A stretch of 64,000 nucleotides of DNA from an uncultured Prochlorococcus sp. (GCA_902538515.1 CACBFH010000003.1:1-64000), one strand, 5' to 3'. Shown: positions 1 through 12,262, counted from the first letter of the stretch. Program-made: numbers and translations. The notes: generated by a model not told the origin, from the sequence alone.

Positions 1-1055
1 CTAGTAATTCTAGAGTTAGACTTGCAAACCCAGGAGAATTTAGTCAAAGAGCTTTTCTTAATGGGAAAATAGATCTTACTCAAGCCGAGTCGATTAATCA
101 ATTAATTAATGCAAGCAATACCAGATCAGCAGAGTTAGCTTTTAGTGGGGTTCAAGGAGAAATAAAGAAAAAAATTGACGATATTAAAAGTGACTTGATA
201 AATGAACTTTGCGAAATAGAAGCGAGAGTTGATTTTGAAGAAGACTTCACAGATTTTGACTACACCAAATATCGAAAAAACATTAAAAAAGTGAAAGAAA
301 AAATAGAATTACTTATAGAAAATTCAAAAAGAAATTCATATATTCATAATGGGATATCCATTGCGCTTATAGGTAAAACAAATGTTGGCAAAAGTTCTTT
401 ACTAAATTTGCTTGCAAAAAAAGAGAAAGCAATCGTAACTAATATTCCTGGAACGACAAGAGATGTTATTGAAGTGAATTTAACTATAAATGACATACCA
501 ATGAAAATAATTGATACTGCTGGGATAAGAGAAACTCATGAACAAATTGAAAGTATTGGAATTAAAAAAAGTTTTGGGAAAATTAAAGAGTCAGATTTTA
601 TAATTTATATTTATAATCTTGAAGAAGGTTTTAATGAAGAAGACAAAAAAATTATAAAAGAAATCCCCAAAGAAAAATTAATTACTATTGTGGGTAATAA
701 AAAAGATTTAATTGACTCTAAAAATATTAATTCAAATGAGTTAAAAAACACAATTCTTATGAGCATTAAGAATAATGATGGTGAAAGATTATTAATCGAC
801 ACAATCATAAAAAAATGTGGATTAAAACAAGTACAAAATATCAATATATTTTTAAACGAAAGACATCTTACAAATTTGTCTTCTTGCCTATCTAATTTAA
901 ATGATACTGATGAAATCATTAAAAATAAATTGCCATTTGATTTGTTATCAATAGAACTGAGAGATGCAATTCAAAACTTATCTAAAATTACTGGTCAAGA
1001 ATTAACGGAGGAGCTTCTAGATAATATTTTTTCTAAGTTTTGTATTGGTAAATAA
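1..1055 (+). CDS. mnmE: tRNA modification GTPase MnmE/TrmE, 5' end outside window
   Basis: Open frame continues upstream of the listed ORF from base 3 ([35 protein letters not shown]...); G1 motif [17 protein letters not shown] and C-terminal CIGK. Confidence 0.95.
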   Translation, partial: SNSRVRLANPGEFSQRAFLNGKIDLTQAESINQLINASNTRSAELAFSGVQGEIKKKIDDIKSDLINELCEIEARVDFEEDFTDFDYTKYRKNIKKVKEKIELLIENSKRNSYIHNGISIALIGKTNVGKSSLLNLLAKKEKAIVTNIPGTTRDVIEVNLTINDIPMKIIDTAGIRETHEQIESIGIKKSFGKIKESDFIIYIYNLEEGFNEEDKKIIKEIPKEKLITIVGNKKDLIDSKNINSNELKNTILMSIKNNDGERLLIDTIIKKCGLKQVQNINIFLNERHLTNLSSCLSNLNDTDEIIKNKLPFDLLSIELRDAIQNLSKITGQELTEELLDNIFSKFCIGK

Positions 1056-1138
1056 ATTTGAGTTAAATTACATAGTGATATATAGTTAATTCTCTAACTT
1101 CAGTTGAATTTTTATTTATTAATTATTTTTTTAGTTTA

Positions 1139-2005
1139 GTGGATTTAAATACTCCAATAATAAGAAAGATCATTGATAATTGGATCGATGAAGATATTGG
1201 GAGGGGAGATCTTACAAGTCCTTCTATTACCGAGGAGAATGGTAATGCATATTGGATTGCAAAAGAAGGCGGTATATTTTGTGGTGTCGAAATTATAAAA
1301 GAAATTTTTAAAAAAATTGATTTAAAAATCACTTCAAAATTTAATATTTCTGATGGAGATCAATTTGTTAAAGATCAAAAACTTCTGGAAATATATGGCC
1401 CTTCAAAAAGTTTGCTAGCTAGTGAAAGAATAGGCTTAAATATAGCAATGCATTTATCTGGAATATCAACATATACAAAGAATCTTGTGAATAAATTAGA
1501 AGGTACAAATATAAAATTAGCAGATACTAGGAAAACTACTCCTGGCTTAAGAATATTTGAAAAATATGCATTCAAATGTGGAGGTGGAGTGAATCATAGA
1601 ATGGGATTATACGACGCAGCTATGATAAAAGAAAATCACATTGCATGGACAGATAATCTTAATAATGCAGTAAAAAAAATTCGACTAAATTCGCCTTTTA
1701 CAACTCACATCATAATTGAAGCTGAGAATATCGAACAGGCGAAAGAAGCAGTATTAGCAGGAGCAGATAGTGTCTTATTGGATGAACTTAGTCCTGAAAT
1801 AATCAAAAAAAACGTTCAAGAATTAAAAGATTTATCAATGAATAGCTTAAAAAAAGAAGTCAATAAAAATTTAATAATAGAAGTTTCTGGAATTAACCCT
1901 GAAGAAATTAGTAAATATCTAATAAAAGGTATTGATTTGATTTCAACAAGTTCTTCAATCACCAAAAGCAATTGGATTGATTTGAGTATGCGTTATATTA
2001 ATTAA
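1139..2005 (+). CDS. nadC: nicotinate-nucleotide pyrophosphorylase (quinolinate phosphoribosyltransferase), GTG start
   Basis: EDIGRGDLTSPSI, LADTRKTTPGLR, KENHIAW motifs. Confidence 0.94.
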   Translation: MDLNTPIIRKIIDNWIDEDIGRGDLTSPSITEENGNAYWIAKEGGIFCGVEIIKEIFKKIDLKITSKFNISDGDQFVKDQKLLEIYGPSKSLLASERIGLNIAMHLSGISTYTKNLVNKLEGTNIKLADTRKTTPGLRIFEKYAFKCGGGVNHRMGLYDAAMIKENHIAWTDNLNNAVKKIRLNSPFTTHIIIEAENIEQAKEAVLAGADSVLLDELSPEIIKKNVQELKDLSMNSLKKEVNKNLIIEVSGINPEEISKYLIKGIDLISTSSSITKSNWIDLSMRYIN

Positions 2006-2032
2006 TTATATAGATAAATAATTGAATAATTA

Positions 2033-3847
2033 ATGCTAATCATTTTTAAAGAATTAACAAAACAATTTGAACAATCTCTTTTAGATAGTCTTGAAAAAAA
2101 TGATAAAAAGGGAGAATTCGAAATTCTTAGAAAAAATTTAATTACACAATCATCAAAAGAGGAATTTGGTGATTATCAATGTAATGTTTGTTTAAGTTTA
2201 TCTAAAATATATAAAAAGAACCCAAGAGATATTTCTAATGATTTGATTACCATTTTAAATAAAAATAAAAGTATAGCAAAATTATGTAAGAGTCTAGAAA
2301 TAGCTGGACCTGGATTTATAAATATAAAATTAAAAGATGAAGTTCTAATAAATGAAATAAAAATAAATATTCAATGCCAAAGGGGTGGAGTACCTCAAAT
2401 TAAAAAAGATTTAGATAGTGGCTTATCAAATAAAGTCATTGTAGATTTTTCTAGTCCTAATATTGCAAAAGAAATGCATGTAGGTCATTTAAGATCAACT
2501 ATAATAGGAGATTCAATATCCAGAATTTTCGAGTTAAGAGGTTATCAAGTATTAAGACTAAATCATGTTGGCGATTGGGGGACACAATTTGGAATGCTTA
2601 TTACTCAGCTCAAAGATTTATATTCAAATGATTTAGAGGAGATAGGCAAAATTAAGATAAGTGATTTAGTTGAATTTTATAAAGAATCAAAAAAAAGATT
2701 TGATAATGAATCTGAATTCCAAAAAAGATCTAGAGAGGAAGTAGTTAAGTTACAAAGTGGAGATATTAAATCAATTAAAGCTTGGAAATTATTATGCGAT
2801 CAATCTAGAAAAGAATTTGATGAAATATATAAAAATTTAAAAATAAAAATAGAAGAAAGAGGTGAATCTTTTTATAATCCCTTCTTAAAATCCGTTATTG
2901 AGGATTTGAATTTAAAAAAAATATTAGTAGAAGATCAAGGAGCAAAATGTGTATTTTTAGATGGGATGACTAATAAAGAAGGTAAACCTTTGCCGCTAAT
3001 TATTCAAAAAAAAGATGGGGGTTTTAACTATGCCACCACAGATCTTGCTGCTATAAGATATAGATTCAATAAACCTCCTAATGGGGATGATGCTTCGAGA
3101 ATTGTTTATGTAACTGATCATGGACAAGCAAATCATTTTGCTGGAGTTTTTCAAGTTGCAAAAAAAGCAAAATGGATCCCAGACAATTGCCAAGTAGACC
3201 ATGTCCCTTTTGGTTTAGTTCAAGGAATTGATGGCAAAAAACTAAAGACAAGGGAAGGTGAAACAATACGTTTAAAAGATTTATTAAAAGAAGCAGTTAG
3301 AAGGGCAAAAGAGGATTTATTAAAAAGATTAGAAGATGAAAATCGTTATGAGACAGAAGATTTTATTGCAAATACTTCAAGAATTATTGGATTAGGAGCT
3401 GTTAAGTATGCAGATTTAAGTCAAAATAGGATTACTAATTATCAATTTAGTTTTGATAAAATGCTTTCCCTTAATGGAAATACTGCTCCATATTTGTTAT
3501 ATACACTAGTAAGAATTGCAGGAATTAAAAGAAAAAATGATTTTGTTTATGACGCTAAATATTTTCAATACATAAATTATGAACATAAATCTGAATGGAA
3601 ACTTATAAGAAAATTACTTAGGTTCGATGAAGTCATAATATCTATTGAAAAAGACTTAATGCCAAATAGATTATGCAATTATCTGTTTGAGCTATGTCAG
3701 ACTTTTAATAGATTCTATGATCAAGTTCCAATACTCAAAGAAGAAAAATATATTAAAATTTCTAGACTGAATTTATGTGATATAACTGCAAAAACACTAA
3801 AATTAAGCTTAGAGCTTCTAGGAATTGAAACTTTAGAAAGAATGTAA
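2033..3847 (+). CDS. argS: arginyl-tRNA synthetase
   Basis: [22 protein letters not shown] signature; DALR-like C-terminus ending in ERM. Confidence 0.97.
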   Translation: MLIIFKELTKQFEQSLLDSLEKNDKKGEFEILRKNLITQSSKEEFGDYQCNVCLSLSKIYKKNPRDISNDLITILNKNKSIAKLCKSLEIAGPGFINIKLKDEVLINEIKINIQCQRGGVPQIKKDLDSGLSNKVIVDFSSPNIAKEMHVGHLRSTIIGDSISRIFELRGYQVLRLNHVGDWGTQFGMLITQLKDLYSNDLEEIGKIKISDLVEFYKESKKRFDNESEFQKRSREEVVKLQSGDIKSIKAWKLLCDQSRKEFDEIYKNLKIKIEERGESFYNPFLKSVIEDLNLKKILVEDQGAKCVFLDGMTNKEGKPLPLIIQKKDGGFNYATTDLAAIRYRFNKPPNGDDASRIVYVTDHGQANHFAGVFQVAKKAKWIPDNCQVDHVPFGLVQGIDGKKLKTREGETIRLKDLLKEAVRRAKEDLLKRLEDENRYETEDFIANTSRIIGLGAVKYADLSQNRITNYQFSFDKMLSLNGNTAPYLLYTLVRIAGIKRKNDFVYDAKYFQYINYEHKSEWKLIRKLLRFDEVIISIEKDLMPNRLCNYLFELCQTFNRFYDQVPILKEEKYIKISRLNLCDITAKTLKLSLELLGIETLERM

Positions 3848-4956
3848 TGAATAATTTTGATCAATTAAATAATCTTTTCCCAAGACCAAGAGAAGAAATA
3901 ATAAATATGCAGTCTTACTCTGCACCTTTAGAAAATAGAAGAAATTTACTCCGCTTAGACTTTAATGAAAATACTCTAGGTCCAAGTCCTATGGTTTTAG
4001 AGGCATTACAAGCGATAAAATTAAATGAGATTGCAATTTATCCAGAATATAATTTATTAAAAAAATTTTTATGTGATAAATATCTTGATTCAAGAAAATT
4101 TGATAATGATGAAATAGGGATTTACAATGGAGCAGACGCAGCGATAAATGCAATTTTCAATTGCTTTGGAGAAAAAGATCAAATATTTCTAACCACGAAT
4201 CCAACTTTTGGTTACTATTCTCCTTGTTCAGAAATGCGAGGAATGAAGAAAATAACTTGTTCTTACATTGAAGAAAATTTTCTATTTCCCATCGAAGAAT
4301 TTAGTGAAAAAATTATAAAGTATAATCCAAAGTTAATATTTATTTGTAATCCAAATAATCCGACAGGAACAGTTTTAAGTGCTCAAGAGATAATTAACTT
4401 AGCAAATATCAAAAAAGATGCATTGATAATTGTTGATGAATTATATGAAAAATTTAATGGAGATAGTCTTCTTGAATCTATAGATTTTGAAAAGAATAAC
4501 AATATACTAATAATCCAATCTCTATCAAAAACAGCTGGTTTAGCTGGTTTAAGAATAGGTTTTACTTTTGGCAATAAAAATTTAATTAATTATATTAATA
4601 AAGTTACAGGACCATATGATGTAAATAGCTTTGCTATAACAGCAGCATTAGCAGCACTTAAAGACAAATCATATATTGATAATTATGTTTTAGAAGTAAA
4701 AAAAGCAAGGGAATGGATTTTAAATAAATTTAAATCAACAAAAATCAGAACTCATTTTAGTGGTGGTAATTATTTCTTAATTTGGCCAAAAAAAGATCCT
4801 AAAATTTTAATACAACAGATGAGAGAAAAAGGTATTCTTATCAGAAGTATGGAAAACAAAAAAGATATTAGTAAGTCAATAAGGGTTAGTATTGGAACTA
4901 AAGAACAAATGAATTTTTTCTGGGACAATTACAAGGTCTTAGATTTAATAAATTAA
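3847..4956 (+). CDS. class I/II aminotransferase, histidinol-phosphate aminotransferase-like
   Basis: PLP fold: CNPNNPTGTVLS, VDELYEKF, SLSKTAGLAGLRIGF; start overlaps argS stop (TAATG). Confidence 0.8.
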   Translation: MNNFDQLNNLFPRPREEIINMQSYSAPLENRRNLLRLDFNENTLGPSPMVLEALQAIKLNEIAIYPEYNLLKKFLCDKYLDSRKFDNDEIGIYNGADAAINAIFNCFGEKDQIFLTTNPTFGYYSPCSEMRGMKKITCSYIEENFLFPIEEFSEKIIKYNPKLIFICNPNNPTGTVLSAQEIINLANIKKDALIIVDELYEKFNGDSLLESIDFEKNNNILIIQSLSKTAGLAGLRIGFTFGNKNLINYINKVTGPYDVNSFAITAALAALKDKSYIDNYVLEVKKAREWILNKFKSTKIRTHFSGGNYFLIWPKKDPKILIQQMREKGILIRSMENKKDISKSIRVSIGTKEQMNFFWDNYKVLDLIN

Positions 4957-5678
4957 TTACCAAAAATATAAATTGTATTTTGATCGATTCTTTTAGATTT
5001 TATTTTAAAATCTTTTCCAACGTATTTTACTTTAAAATTTTTCATATTTTCGATAAACAAATCAGCATTTGAGAAATCACATTCTTTGTTAATTTTTTTG
5101 TCACGAGCAAAGTGAACAGGAATAACTAGATTAGGTTTTAGAAGCTTAACTATTCTTGAAGCCTCTTGCCCATCATAAGATTTTATTCCTCCTCCAATTG
5201 AAATAAATAAGATATCTGGGCGAGACAAAATAATTTGACTATTGATATCAATATCACCAGCAGCGCCTCCCATATGAACAATTTTAAGATCATTCTGTTC
5301 CCAACTCCAAACAGTTGCCATCCCAAATCTTCTTCCATCTACTCTGTCATGTGGTACGGAAATTCCATTTAATAAAATATCTTCAAATTGGTAGATTCCT
5401 GGCTCTACAAACATTAATTGATTATTAGGATTATAGCCTTCATCTGGAAGCCTAGAACTAGCCAAAATAAAATCTGCGTTGAATTCTTTTGGCTCTTTCA
5501 AATTGCTTGCACAACCTATTGCTTTAAAGGGATTTATAAGAATCGATTTTTCAGCACTATTAATTAAGAAACTACTATGTCCTAGACTTTTTATCACTAA
5601 ATTCCTTGCCAATAATGTGGTAGGTAAAAAAGAGCTAAATAATATAAAAAAGAAAATGTTTTTAATTTGAGAAATCAT
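4953..5678 (-). CDS. secreted metallo-beta-lactamase-fold protein (UlaG-like), canonical HxHxDH absent
   Basis: Signal-peptide-like N-terminus; GHSSFLI, ILINPF, HMGG, ISIGGG, VIPVHF resemble UlaG-type MBL proteins. Confidence 0.7.
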   Translation of the reverse strand: MISQIKNIFFFILFSSFLPTTLLARNLVIKSLGHSSFLINSAEKSILINPFKAIGCASNLKEPKEFNADFILASSRLPDEGYNPNNQLMFVEPGIYQFEDILLNGISVPHDRVDGRRFGMATVWSWEQNDLKIVHMGGAAGDIDINSQIILSRPDILFISIGGGIKSYDGQEASRIVKLLKPNLVIPVHFARDKKINKECDFSNADLFIENMKNFKVKYVGKDFKIKSKRIDQNTIYIFGN

Positions 5679-5704
5679 ATAATGAATTTTTTTATATTTT
5701 ACTT

Positions 5705-6295
5705 TTATTCAGCCATTTTTAGAAAATTACTAATTAATTTATGACCAAATTGTGTCAATACACTTTCAGGATGAAACTGTACTCCATGTAAATGCTTATA
5801 TTCTTTGTGAGAAATAGCCATAATAGTTGAGTCTTCTAAAGTCGCAGTTATATCGAAACAAGTTGGTAATGAACTTGAATCAACTATAAGACTATGATAT
5901 CTAGTCGCCACAAATGGAGTCTCGATATCTTTAAACAAACCTTTTTGATTATGAAATATTTTAGATGTCTTACCATGCATAAGTTCTTTCCCAACTATAA
6001 CCTTACCTCCAAAAGCTTGGGCCAAAGCTTGATGCCCTAAACAAACTCCTAATGTGGGAATATTTTTAGATAATTTTTTTAGTATTGGCAGACAAATTCC
6101 AGATTGATCTGGATTACCAGGACCTGGAGATAACAGTATGCCACTAGGATTTAGTTTGATAATTTCATCTAGAGTAATTTCATCATTTCTTTTAACTATT
6201 AATTCTCTAGTGATTTCATGCTCAACAGAAAGTTCTCCTAAATATTGAACAAGGTTATATGTAAAACTATCGTAATTATCAATAACAAGAAACAT
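5705..6295 (-). CDS. trpG: anthranilate/para-aminobenzoate synthase glutamine amidotransferase
   Basis: DNYDSFTYNLVQYLGEL, LSPGPGNP, GVCLGHQALAQAFGG, GVQFHPES. Confidence 0.93.
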   Translation of the reverse strand: MFLVIDNYDSFTYNLVQYLGELSVEHEITRELIVKRNDEITLDEIIKLNPSGILLSPGPGNPDQSGICLPILKKLSKNIPTLGVCLGHQALAQAFGGKVIVGKELMHGKTSKIFHNQKGLFKDIETPFVATRYHSLIVDSSSLPTCFDITATLEDSTIMAISHKEYKHLHGVQFHPESVLTQFGHKLISNFLKMAE

Positions 6296-6297
6296 AT

Positions 6298-6717
6298 TTA
6301 TATAGATTTAAATAACAACTGAATTTTAGGAATAAAAATATATACAGCAATAATAACAGAATTAATCGAAGCTAATAACACTGCTCCTGCAGAAGTATCT
6401 TTTGAAATTTTAGCCAAACTACTAAATTCTTTTTTCACTACTAAATCAACTATTGATTCAATAGATGTGTTTAATATTTCTAAGATTAAAATAGACATAA
6501 TTGTGGCAATCAAAATTACATAATTACTTTGACTAATTTGCAGTAAAAAACCAATAATTAAAATTGTAACTGCAAAAATTAATTGAATTTTAAAATTTCT
6601 TGAAGTTTTAAATACGTAACTAATTCCACTAAAAGCATACTTAAAACTTTTTAATACATTACTAGAAGTTTTATATGATTCTATTCTATTTTTTAGAGAG
6701 TTTATTTTTTTTTCCAT
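6298..6717 (-). CDS. dgkA: diacylglycerol kinase, prokaryotic DgkA type
   Basis: Small multi-TM protein with ILEILNTSIESIVDLV and KDTSAGAVLLASI. Confidence 0.88.
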   Translation of the reverse strand: MEKKINSLKNRIESYKTSSNVLKSFKYAFSGISYVFKTSRNFKIQLIFAVTILIIGFLLQISQSNYVILIATIMSILILEILNTSIESIVDLVVKKEFSSLAKISKDTSAGAVLLASINSVIIAVYIFIPKIQLLFKSI

Positions 6718-6723
6718 AGATTT

Positions 6724-7263
6724 TTAATCTAATTTTTTAATTAAATATTCCTGAAAATTTAACATATTTTCTAAATCAAGATCATTATTATGTTCCCAAC
6801 CTAAAAGATGTAAAAATCCATGACTAGCCAACCAGAGCATTTCTTTATAGATTGAATGTTTATATTCATAAGATTGCTCAAGTGCTATCTCAAATGATAT
6901 AAATATATCTCCCAACTCTATATGATCTAAATTATTTAGAGATTCATCAGAAATGATTGGAAAAGATAGAACATCAGTTGGTCCATTTTTTTGCATCCAC
7001 TTCTGGTTCATAAAAGCAATTTCTTGATTAGATATTATCTCTAAGCCTAATGAGAAAGATTTTTTTTCAAAAATGAAATTTGGCAATTTATAATCGTCTT
7101 TTTTTAATATTATTTTTATCCAAGATAAAAAAACTTTTTCCCAAAAATTAGATTCAAAAATAAGCTTATTTTTAGAATCTTTTAACTTATTTGAAAATTG
7201 AGATAATTCATTATATTTAAAAACCAAATCTAAATTTATTTCAGAAATAATTTGTTTTGTCAT
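6724..7263 (-). CDS. ybeY: rRNA maturation endoribonuclease YbeY
   Basis: [32 protein letters not shown] (H-x3-H-x5-H). Confidence 0.92.
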   Translation of the reverse strand: MTKQIISEINLDLVFKYNELSQFSNKLKDSKNKLIFESNFWEKVFLSWIKIILKKDDYKLPNFIFEKKSFSLGLEIISNQEIAFMNQKWMQKNGPTDVLSFPIISDESLNNLDHIELGDIFISFEIALEQSYEYKHSIYKEMLWLASHGFLHLLGWEHNNDLDLENMLNFQEYLIKKLD

Positions 7264-7269
7264 ACATTC

Positions 7270-7452
7270 TTATACAGGAATATTAGGCTTGCCTATTGTG
7301 GCTACAAGTATTAATAACCCTATTAAAATTAGAAAGGTTATTGAAAAATGAGAAATACTTTTTGAACCCTTCCTTACCATATTTCGCATAGCAAGCTTTA
7401 TAAAGCTTGGGGGAGCAACTTTTTTTTCTATATTTTCGTTTTTATTTTTCAT
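7270..7452 (-). CDS. small single-TM cyanobacterial protein (DUF3285-like)
   Basis: 60 aa, PPSFIKLAMRNMVRKGSKSISHF followed by one TM; tight operon position between prfB and ybeY. Confidence 0.6.
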   Translation of the reverse strand: MKNKNENIEKKVAPPSFIKLAMRNMVRKGSKSISHFSITFLILIGLLILVATIGKPNIPV

Positions 7453-7455
7453 TAG

Positions 7456-8578
7456 TTATTCAATCGATTCGTTAGAAGAAATATTCATGCGTAATAATTC
7501 ATGAATAAATGATTCAAGTCCACCATCTAAAACACTATCTAAGTCGTTAGTCTCCTGCATAGTTCTGAGATCTTTTACCATTTGATAGGGATGGAAAACA
7601 TAATTTCTTATTTGATTACCCCATGCAGCTTCCACAATATCACCTTTAATATCAGCGACTTCTGCAGCTCGTTGTTCTTTAGCAATCACTAGTAGTTTAG
7701 ACTTAAGAAGTAACATAGCTTTTTCTTTATTTTGTAATTGAGATCTTTCTTGGGTACATCTTACTGAAATCCCTGAAGGCAAATGAACAATTCTCACTGC
7801 TGTTTCTACTTTATTAACATTTTGTCCTCCAGCCCCACCGGATCTACTTGTTGTAATTTCTAAATCTTTTTCAGGTATATCAAGTGAAATATTGTTATCT
7901 AATTTTGGCATGACCTCTACCCCAGCAAAGCTGGTTTGTCTTTTACCATTTGCATTGAAAGGAGAAATTCTGACTAATCTATGAGTTCCTTTTTCATGTT
8001 GTAAATATCCGTATGCATATTTTCCATCAATTTCAAAAGTTACACTTTTAATACCTGCCTCTTCTCCTTGAGATAATTCATTGATGATTAAATTCATTTG
8101 ATTATTATCAGCCCATCTTGAATACATTCTCAATAATATCTCTACCCAATCCTGTGCATCTGTTCCACCAGCACCTGCGTTAATAGAGACTACTGCTCCT
8201 TCCTTATCGTATTCACCACATAACAATCTTTCAAATTCCCATTTATCTAAATTCTCTCTTAATTTCTTTAGGCCCTGCTTGGATTCCGAAATCATTTCCT
8301 CTTCTGGTTCTAAAGAATAAAGCTCAAGAGAGGCATTTGCATCAGAAATAAAAGTTTTCCATTTATCTAATAATTCGAGTTGTGCCTTGACATCATCAAG
8401 AATTAACATTTGTTTTTTCGCTTCTTCTTGATTCTCCCAAAATTCAGGCTGAGCAGAAATTTGCTCCAACTCTCTCTTTTTCGCTTTTAATCTTGGAACG
8501 TCAAAGACAATCCTGAGCATTACCCAGGCGCTCTGTTAGTTCCGAAAGATCTTTTTTGAAATCTGTAATATCTATCAA
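7456..8578 (-). CDS. prfB: peptide chain release factor 2, expressed through a programmed +1 frameshift
   Basis: GGQ motif ([18 protein letters not shown]) in the main ORF; 5' [28 protein letters not shown] then TGA at the CTT TGA C shift site (8506-8500), continuing [14 protein letters not shown]; probable TTG start at 8578. Confidence 0.93.
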
Positions 8579-8654
8579 AATAGAATTTAATTGTTATTTA
8601 TAATCTAACAGGCACTTTTGTTTAATAGTATAAACTAAGTATTATTTTAAAAAA

Positions 8655-8909
8655 ATGTCCAAAGTTGAAATTTATACTTGGCAATATTGCCCATTCTGTA
8701 TTCGAGCAAAATCTCTACTCAAGAAAAAAAATATAAATTTTACAGAATATAAAATTGATGGCGATGAAGATGCCAGAGCATTGATGACTGAAAGAGCTGA
8801 TGGCAGAAGAACAGTACCACAAATATTTATAGATAACGAAGGTATCGGAGGCTGCGACGATCTCTACACATTAGAAAATGAAAATAAATTAGACGCATTA
8901 TTAAACTAG
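8655..8909 (+). CDS. grxC: glutaredoxin 3
   Basis: CPFC active site, [18 protein letters not shown]. Confidence 0.94.
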   Translation: MSKVEIYTWQYCPFCIRAKSLLKKKNINFTEYKIDGDEDARALMTERADGRRTVPQIFIDNEGIGGCDDLYTLENENKLDALLN

Positions 8910-8914
8910 ATCTT

Positions 8915-9838
8915 ATGAAATTTCTATTCGTAATAGATCCAATAAAAAATATAAATCCTCTTAAAGATTCATCTGCTGCTTTAATGCAAGCATCCTCCAA
9001 AAAAAATATTGAAATCTGGAGTTGTACTCCTCAAGACCTTGAAGCTAGAGGTGATGAAGTATGGGCATCTTCCGTAAAAGTTGAAGTAAATCCGTGGATT
9101 TCTTTCAAAGAGAATAATTGCATCCCGCTAGCCGAATTTAATTGTATTTGGATGAGAAAAGATCCTCCTGTAAATGAGGCTTATTTATACGCAACCCATC
9201 TTTTAGAAGTTGCCGAAAGAAAAGGAGTAAAAGTAATTAACAAACCTTCATCATTAAGAGCATGGAACGAAAAGCTAGGTGCTTTGAGATACAGCCACTT
9301 GATGGCACCTACAATAGTAGCGAGTAAGGTAAAAGATCTTATTAATTTTGCAAATATAAATAATGAAGTGGTCATAAAACCTCTTGGAGGAAAAGGTGGT
9401 CAAGGTGTTATAAGGATAAATAAAAATTCTCCAGGTATTAAATCAATCATTGAATTAATCACTTCTCAAGAAGAATTACCCGTTATGATGCAAAAATTTA
9501 TTCCTGAAGTCATTGAAGGCGATAAAAGAATAATTATCGTAAATGGTGAAGCGATTGGATCTATAAATAGAATCCCTCAAGGAGGTGATTTTAGGAGTAA
9601 TTTGGCAATGGGCGGGAAGGCTGAACCAACACTATTAACAGAAAAAGAAAAAAGTATATGTTCAGAATTATCTCAACACTTTAAAGATGAAGGTTTATTT
9701 TTTGTGGGTATTGATGTGATAAATGGAATGCTTAGCGAGATTAATGTGACTAGTCCAACAGGTTTAAGAGAAATAGAAAATTTATCCAATAAGAATGTTT
9801 CAGAGGAAGTTATTGAAAAATTAGTGCAGATTATCTAG
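8915..9838 (+). CDS. gshB: glutathione synthetase
   Basis: ATP-grasp; [45 protein letters not shown]. Confidence 0.95.
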   Translation: MKFLFVIDPIKNINPLKDSSAALMQASSKKNIEIWSCTPQDLEARGDEVWASSVKVEVNPWISFKENNCIPLAEFNCIWMRKDPPVNEAYLYATHLLEVAERKGVKVINKPSSLRAWNEKLGALRYSHLMAPTIVASKVKDLINFANINNEVVIKPLGGKGGQGVIRINKNSPGIKSIIELITSQEELPVMMQKFIPEVIEGDKRIIIVNGEAIGSINRIPQGGDFRSNLAMGGKAEPTLLTEKEKSICSELSQHFKDEGLFFVGIDVINGMLSEINVTSPTGLREIENLSNKNVSEEVIEKLVQII

Positions 9839-11243
9839 GATTTTTAGCGAAAAATATTTGTTTAACTATAGATTCAAATTTTAATTTAATCTCATCTATT
9901 TCTTTCTCTAAAACAGATCCTGCAACTATACCTGAACCAGCAGTAAATTCAATATTTTCTTCAATATATCTTGCTCCTCTTATTGTTAAAAGAAATGAAG
10001 CATTTCCTGATGCATCAACCCAACCCATTGGAGAAGCATAATTTCCTCTAGGAAATGACTCAAGAGTGTTTATCCAATCCAATGCTACATTTTTTGGGTA
10101 TCCACAAACAGCCGGCGATGGATGTAGGTTTTTAAGCAATTCAAAAGGACATATGTTTTCAACTTTAGAGAAAATGAGTGTTTGCAAATGAGAAATATCT
10201 CCAAATGAATTTACCTTGATATCACTTTTTTTAAAGTTTGTTATTTTTGAAACTTCTAAACATTTAATTAAATACTCAATTACATAATTATGTTCTTTTA
10301 AGTCTTTAGTACTTTTTAGGAGTTTCTTAAAATTTGAATTAGTTGAGATAGTTCCAGCAAGAGCCTCCAAAGTTAAATTAGGTTTAGTGAAAGAAAATAA
10401 TTTTTCTGGAGATGCTCCAAACAAAATATCCTTACTATTCCTTTTCCAAACGTATCTGCAAGTATTCGGTTGATTCTTTTTTAATCTTTTTAAAATTTCT
10501 ACTAAATCTAATTTATTTTTAAGTTTTATTTTAATCCTATTTGCTAAAACTATTTTTTCTAGGATACCTTTCTCTATTAATTGAATTCCTCTTAGTAATA
10601 GTTTTTTCAAATTTGTATTAGAAGTTTCTAAGGAGATAAAGAAATCATCAATATTAGGAAAATCAAAACTAGTTTTTAAGTTGGATGATTTTATTAATTC
10701 TGAGTTACGATAAATAACTTGATTTCTAATTGTCCATATTTCTTCAATTAATGTTCTTAATGATGATTTACCTTCAACATGACCATTGATTCTTAACCAA
10801 CAATTCTTATCACTTTTAATAATTAATATTTTTGGTAAGATAGCTTCCAAACTAGGAACATCTGAAGATAAATTCTTATTATTCAAGTTTTCAGAAAAAG
10901 AAAATAAATAAATTATTTTTGAAAGTGCAAAATTATGAGATTCATTAGTTAAGTTAATTAAATTTTTAAAATTCTCAGAATTAAACTCTTTTGCAACCTC
11001 AAATCTTTTTGGACCATCCAAAGTAACATATTTACATTTCTCAAAAGCAATATATGAAATACCATTAGATTCCTCCCAAAATGAAGAAAACGGATATTTA
11101 TTTATAAACAATTCATATACTTTTAATAAATCAATACAAGGAATCTCAACACAAATGCTTACTAATCCAGAATTCTCCACTTTCTCATCGAAAGAGGAAA
11201 ATACATCTTTTAAAAAATCTGTTAATTTTAAATCATTTTTCAT
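9831..11243 (-). CDS. menF: isochorismate synthase
   Basis: Chorismate-binding family: [61 protein letters not shown]. Confidence 0.9.
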   Translation of the reverse strand: MKNDLKLTDFLKDVFSSFDEKVENSGLVSICVEIPCIDLLKVYELFINKYPFSSFWEESNGISYIAFEKCKYVTLDGPKRFEVAKEFNSENFKNLINLTNESHNFALSKIIYLFSFSENLNNKNLSSDVPSLEAILPKILIIKSDKNCWLRINGHVEGKSSLRTLIEEIWTIRNQVIYRNSELIKSSNLKTSFDFPNIDDFFISLETSNTNLKKLLLRGIQLIEKGILEKIVLANRIKIKLKNKLDLVEILKRLKKNQPNTCRYVWKRNSKDILFGASPEKLFSFTKPNLTLEALAGTISTNSNFKKLLKSTKDLKEHNYVIEYLIKCLEVSKITNFKKSDIKVNSFGDISHLQTLIFSKVENICPFELLKNLHPSPAVCGYPKNVALDWINTLESFPRGNYASPMGWVDASGNASFLLTIRGARYIEENIEFTAGSGIVAGSVLEKEIDEIKLKFESIVKQIFFAKNPR

Positions 11244-11344
11244 TACTTATTGAAAATAACTAAAAATCATGCAATAAAGTAAAAAATGTAACTCAATTTA
11301 TAAACTACATTTAATAATGATCGAATTTTGTGATTTAAATAAAA

Positions 11345-12262
11345 ATGGACGAAGATAAAAAAAAATTATGGAAACAAGCAATAAAATGGCCTCTTTATTC
11401 TGTTGCCATACTTCCAGTTTTAATAACAGGGGCTTATTTACTCAATCAATATGAAAAGGTAAAAATTTATAATTTGATTGCATTTACTTTAGCTGCAATT
11501 TTTATATTACTTTGGGAAAACCTAACTAATGATTTATTCGACGCAGAAACAGGAATCGATGAATTTAAATTCCATTCAATTGTAAATCTTATAAAAAATA
11601 AAAAAATAATTTCATTTATTGCATATACATCTTTAGTTATTGGTTTATTAATAATTTCAATTATTTCAGTATCAACAAGTATAAACATTTTGATTTTGGT
11701 GGCATCTTGCTGCTTCTTAGGATATTTATATCAAGGACCTCCTTTTAGATTTGGCTATCAAGGCTTAGGAGAACCATTATGCTGGCTTGCATTTGGACCT
11801 TTTGCCTACTCTGCAGTCTTAATTGCGTTAAATCCTTCTAATATTTACTTCGAAGATATTCCCTGGAAAATTTCTTTATTACTTGGTTCAGGACCTTCAT
11901 TAGCAACAACTCTTGTATTATTTTGTTCTCATTTTCATCAAATTTCTGAAGATAAAAAGCATGGGAAAAATTCACCTTTAGTTCGCCTAGGAGCAAAAAA
12001 AGGTACTCAATTTGTGCCTTGGATAATTTTTACAATATATTTTTTTCAACTTTTAACTATAGTTGCTGGATTTATTCCAGTATTTTGTATCCTTTATTTG
12101 ATTAGTTTTCCCCAAGCAATAAGACTTATAAATTTATTAAGATCTTCTTACAAAAAACCTTCTGCAATAAAAAATTCCAAATTCGTCGCAATAAAATTTC
12201 AAACTCTTAATGGAGTTGGCTTAATCACAGGATTAATATTTAATTACTTGCTTATTAAATGA
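11345..12262 (+). CDS. menA: 1,4-dihydroxy-2-naphthoate phytyltransferase (UbiA family)
   Basis: UbiA-type multi-TM protein, NDLFDAETGID motif, in men cluster. Confidence 0.9.
   Translation: MDEDKKKLWKQAIKWPLYSVAILPVLITGAYLLNQYEKVKIYNLIAFTLAAIFILLWENLTNDLFDAETGIDEFKFHSIVNLIKNKKIISFIAYTSLVIGLLIISIISVSTSINILILVASCCFLGYLYQGPPFRFGYQGLGEPLCWLAFGPFAYSAVLIALNPSNIYFEDIPWKISLLLGSGPSLATTLVLFCSHFHQISEDKKHGKNSPLVRLGAKKGTQFVPWIIFTIYFFQLLTIVAGFIPVFCILYLISFPQAIRLINLLRSSYKKPSAIKNSKFVAIKFQTLNGVGLITGLIFNYLLIK

Noticed and set aside
8456-8520. ATG at 8520 as the true prfB start
   Set aside because: [10 protein letters not shown] has no counterpart in RF2 N-termini, while the frameshift product matches the expected [14 protein letters not shown]...L/DVP pattern.
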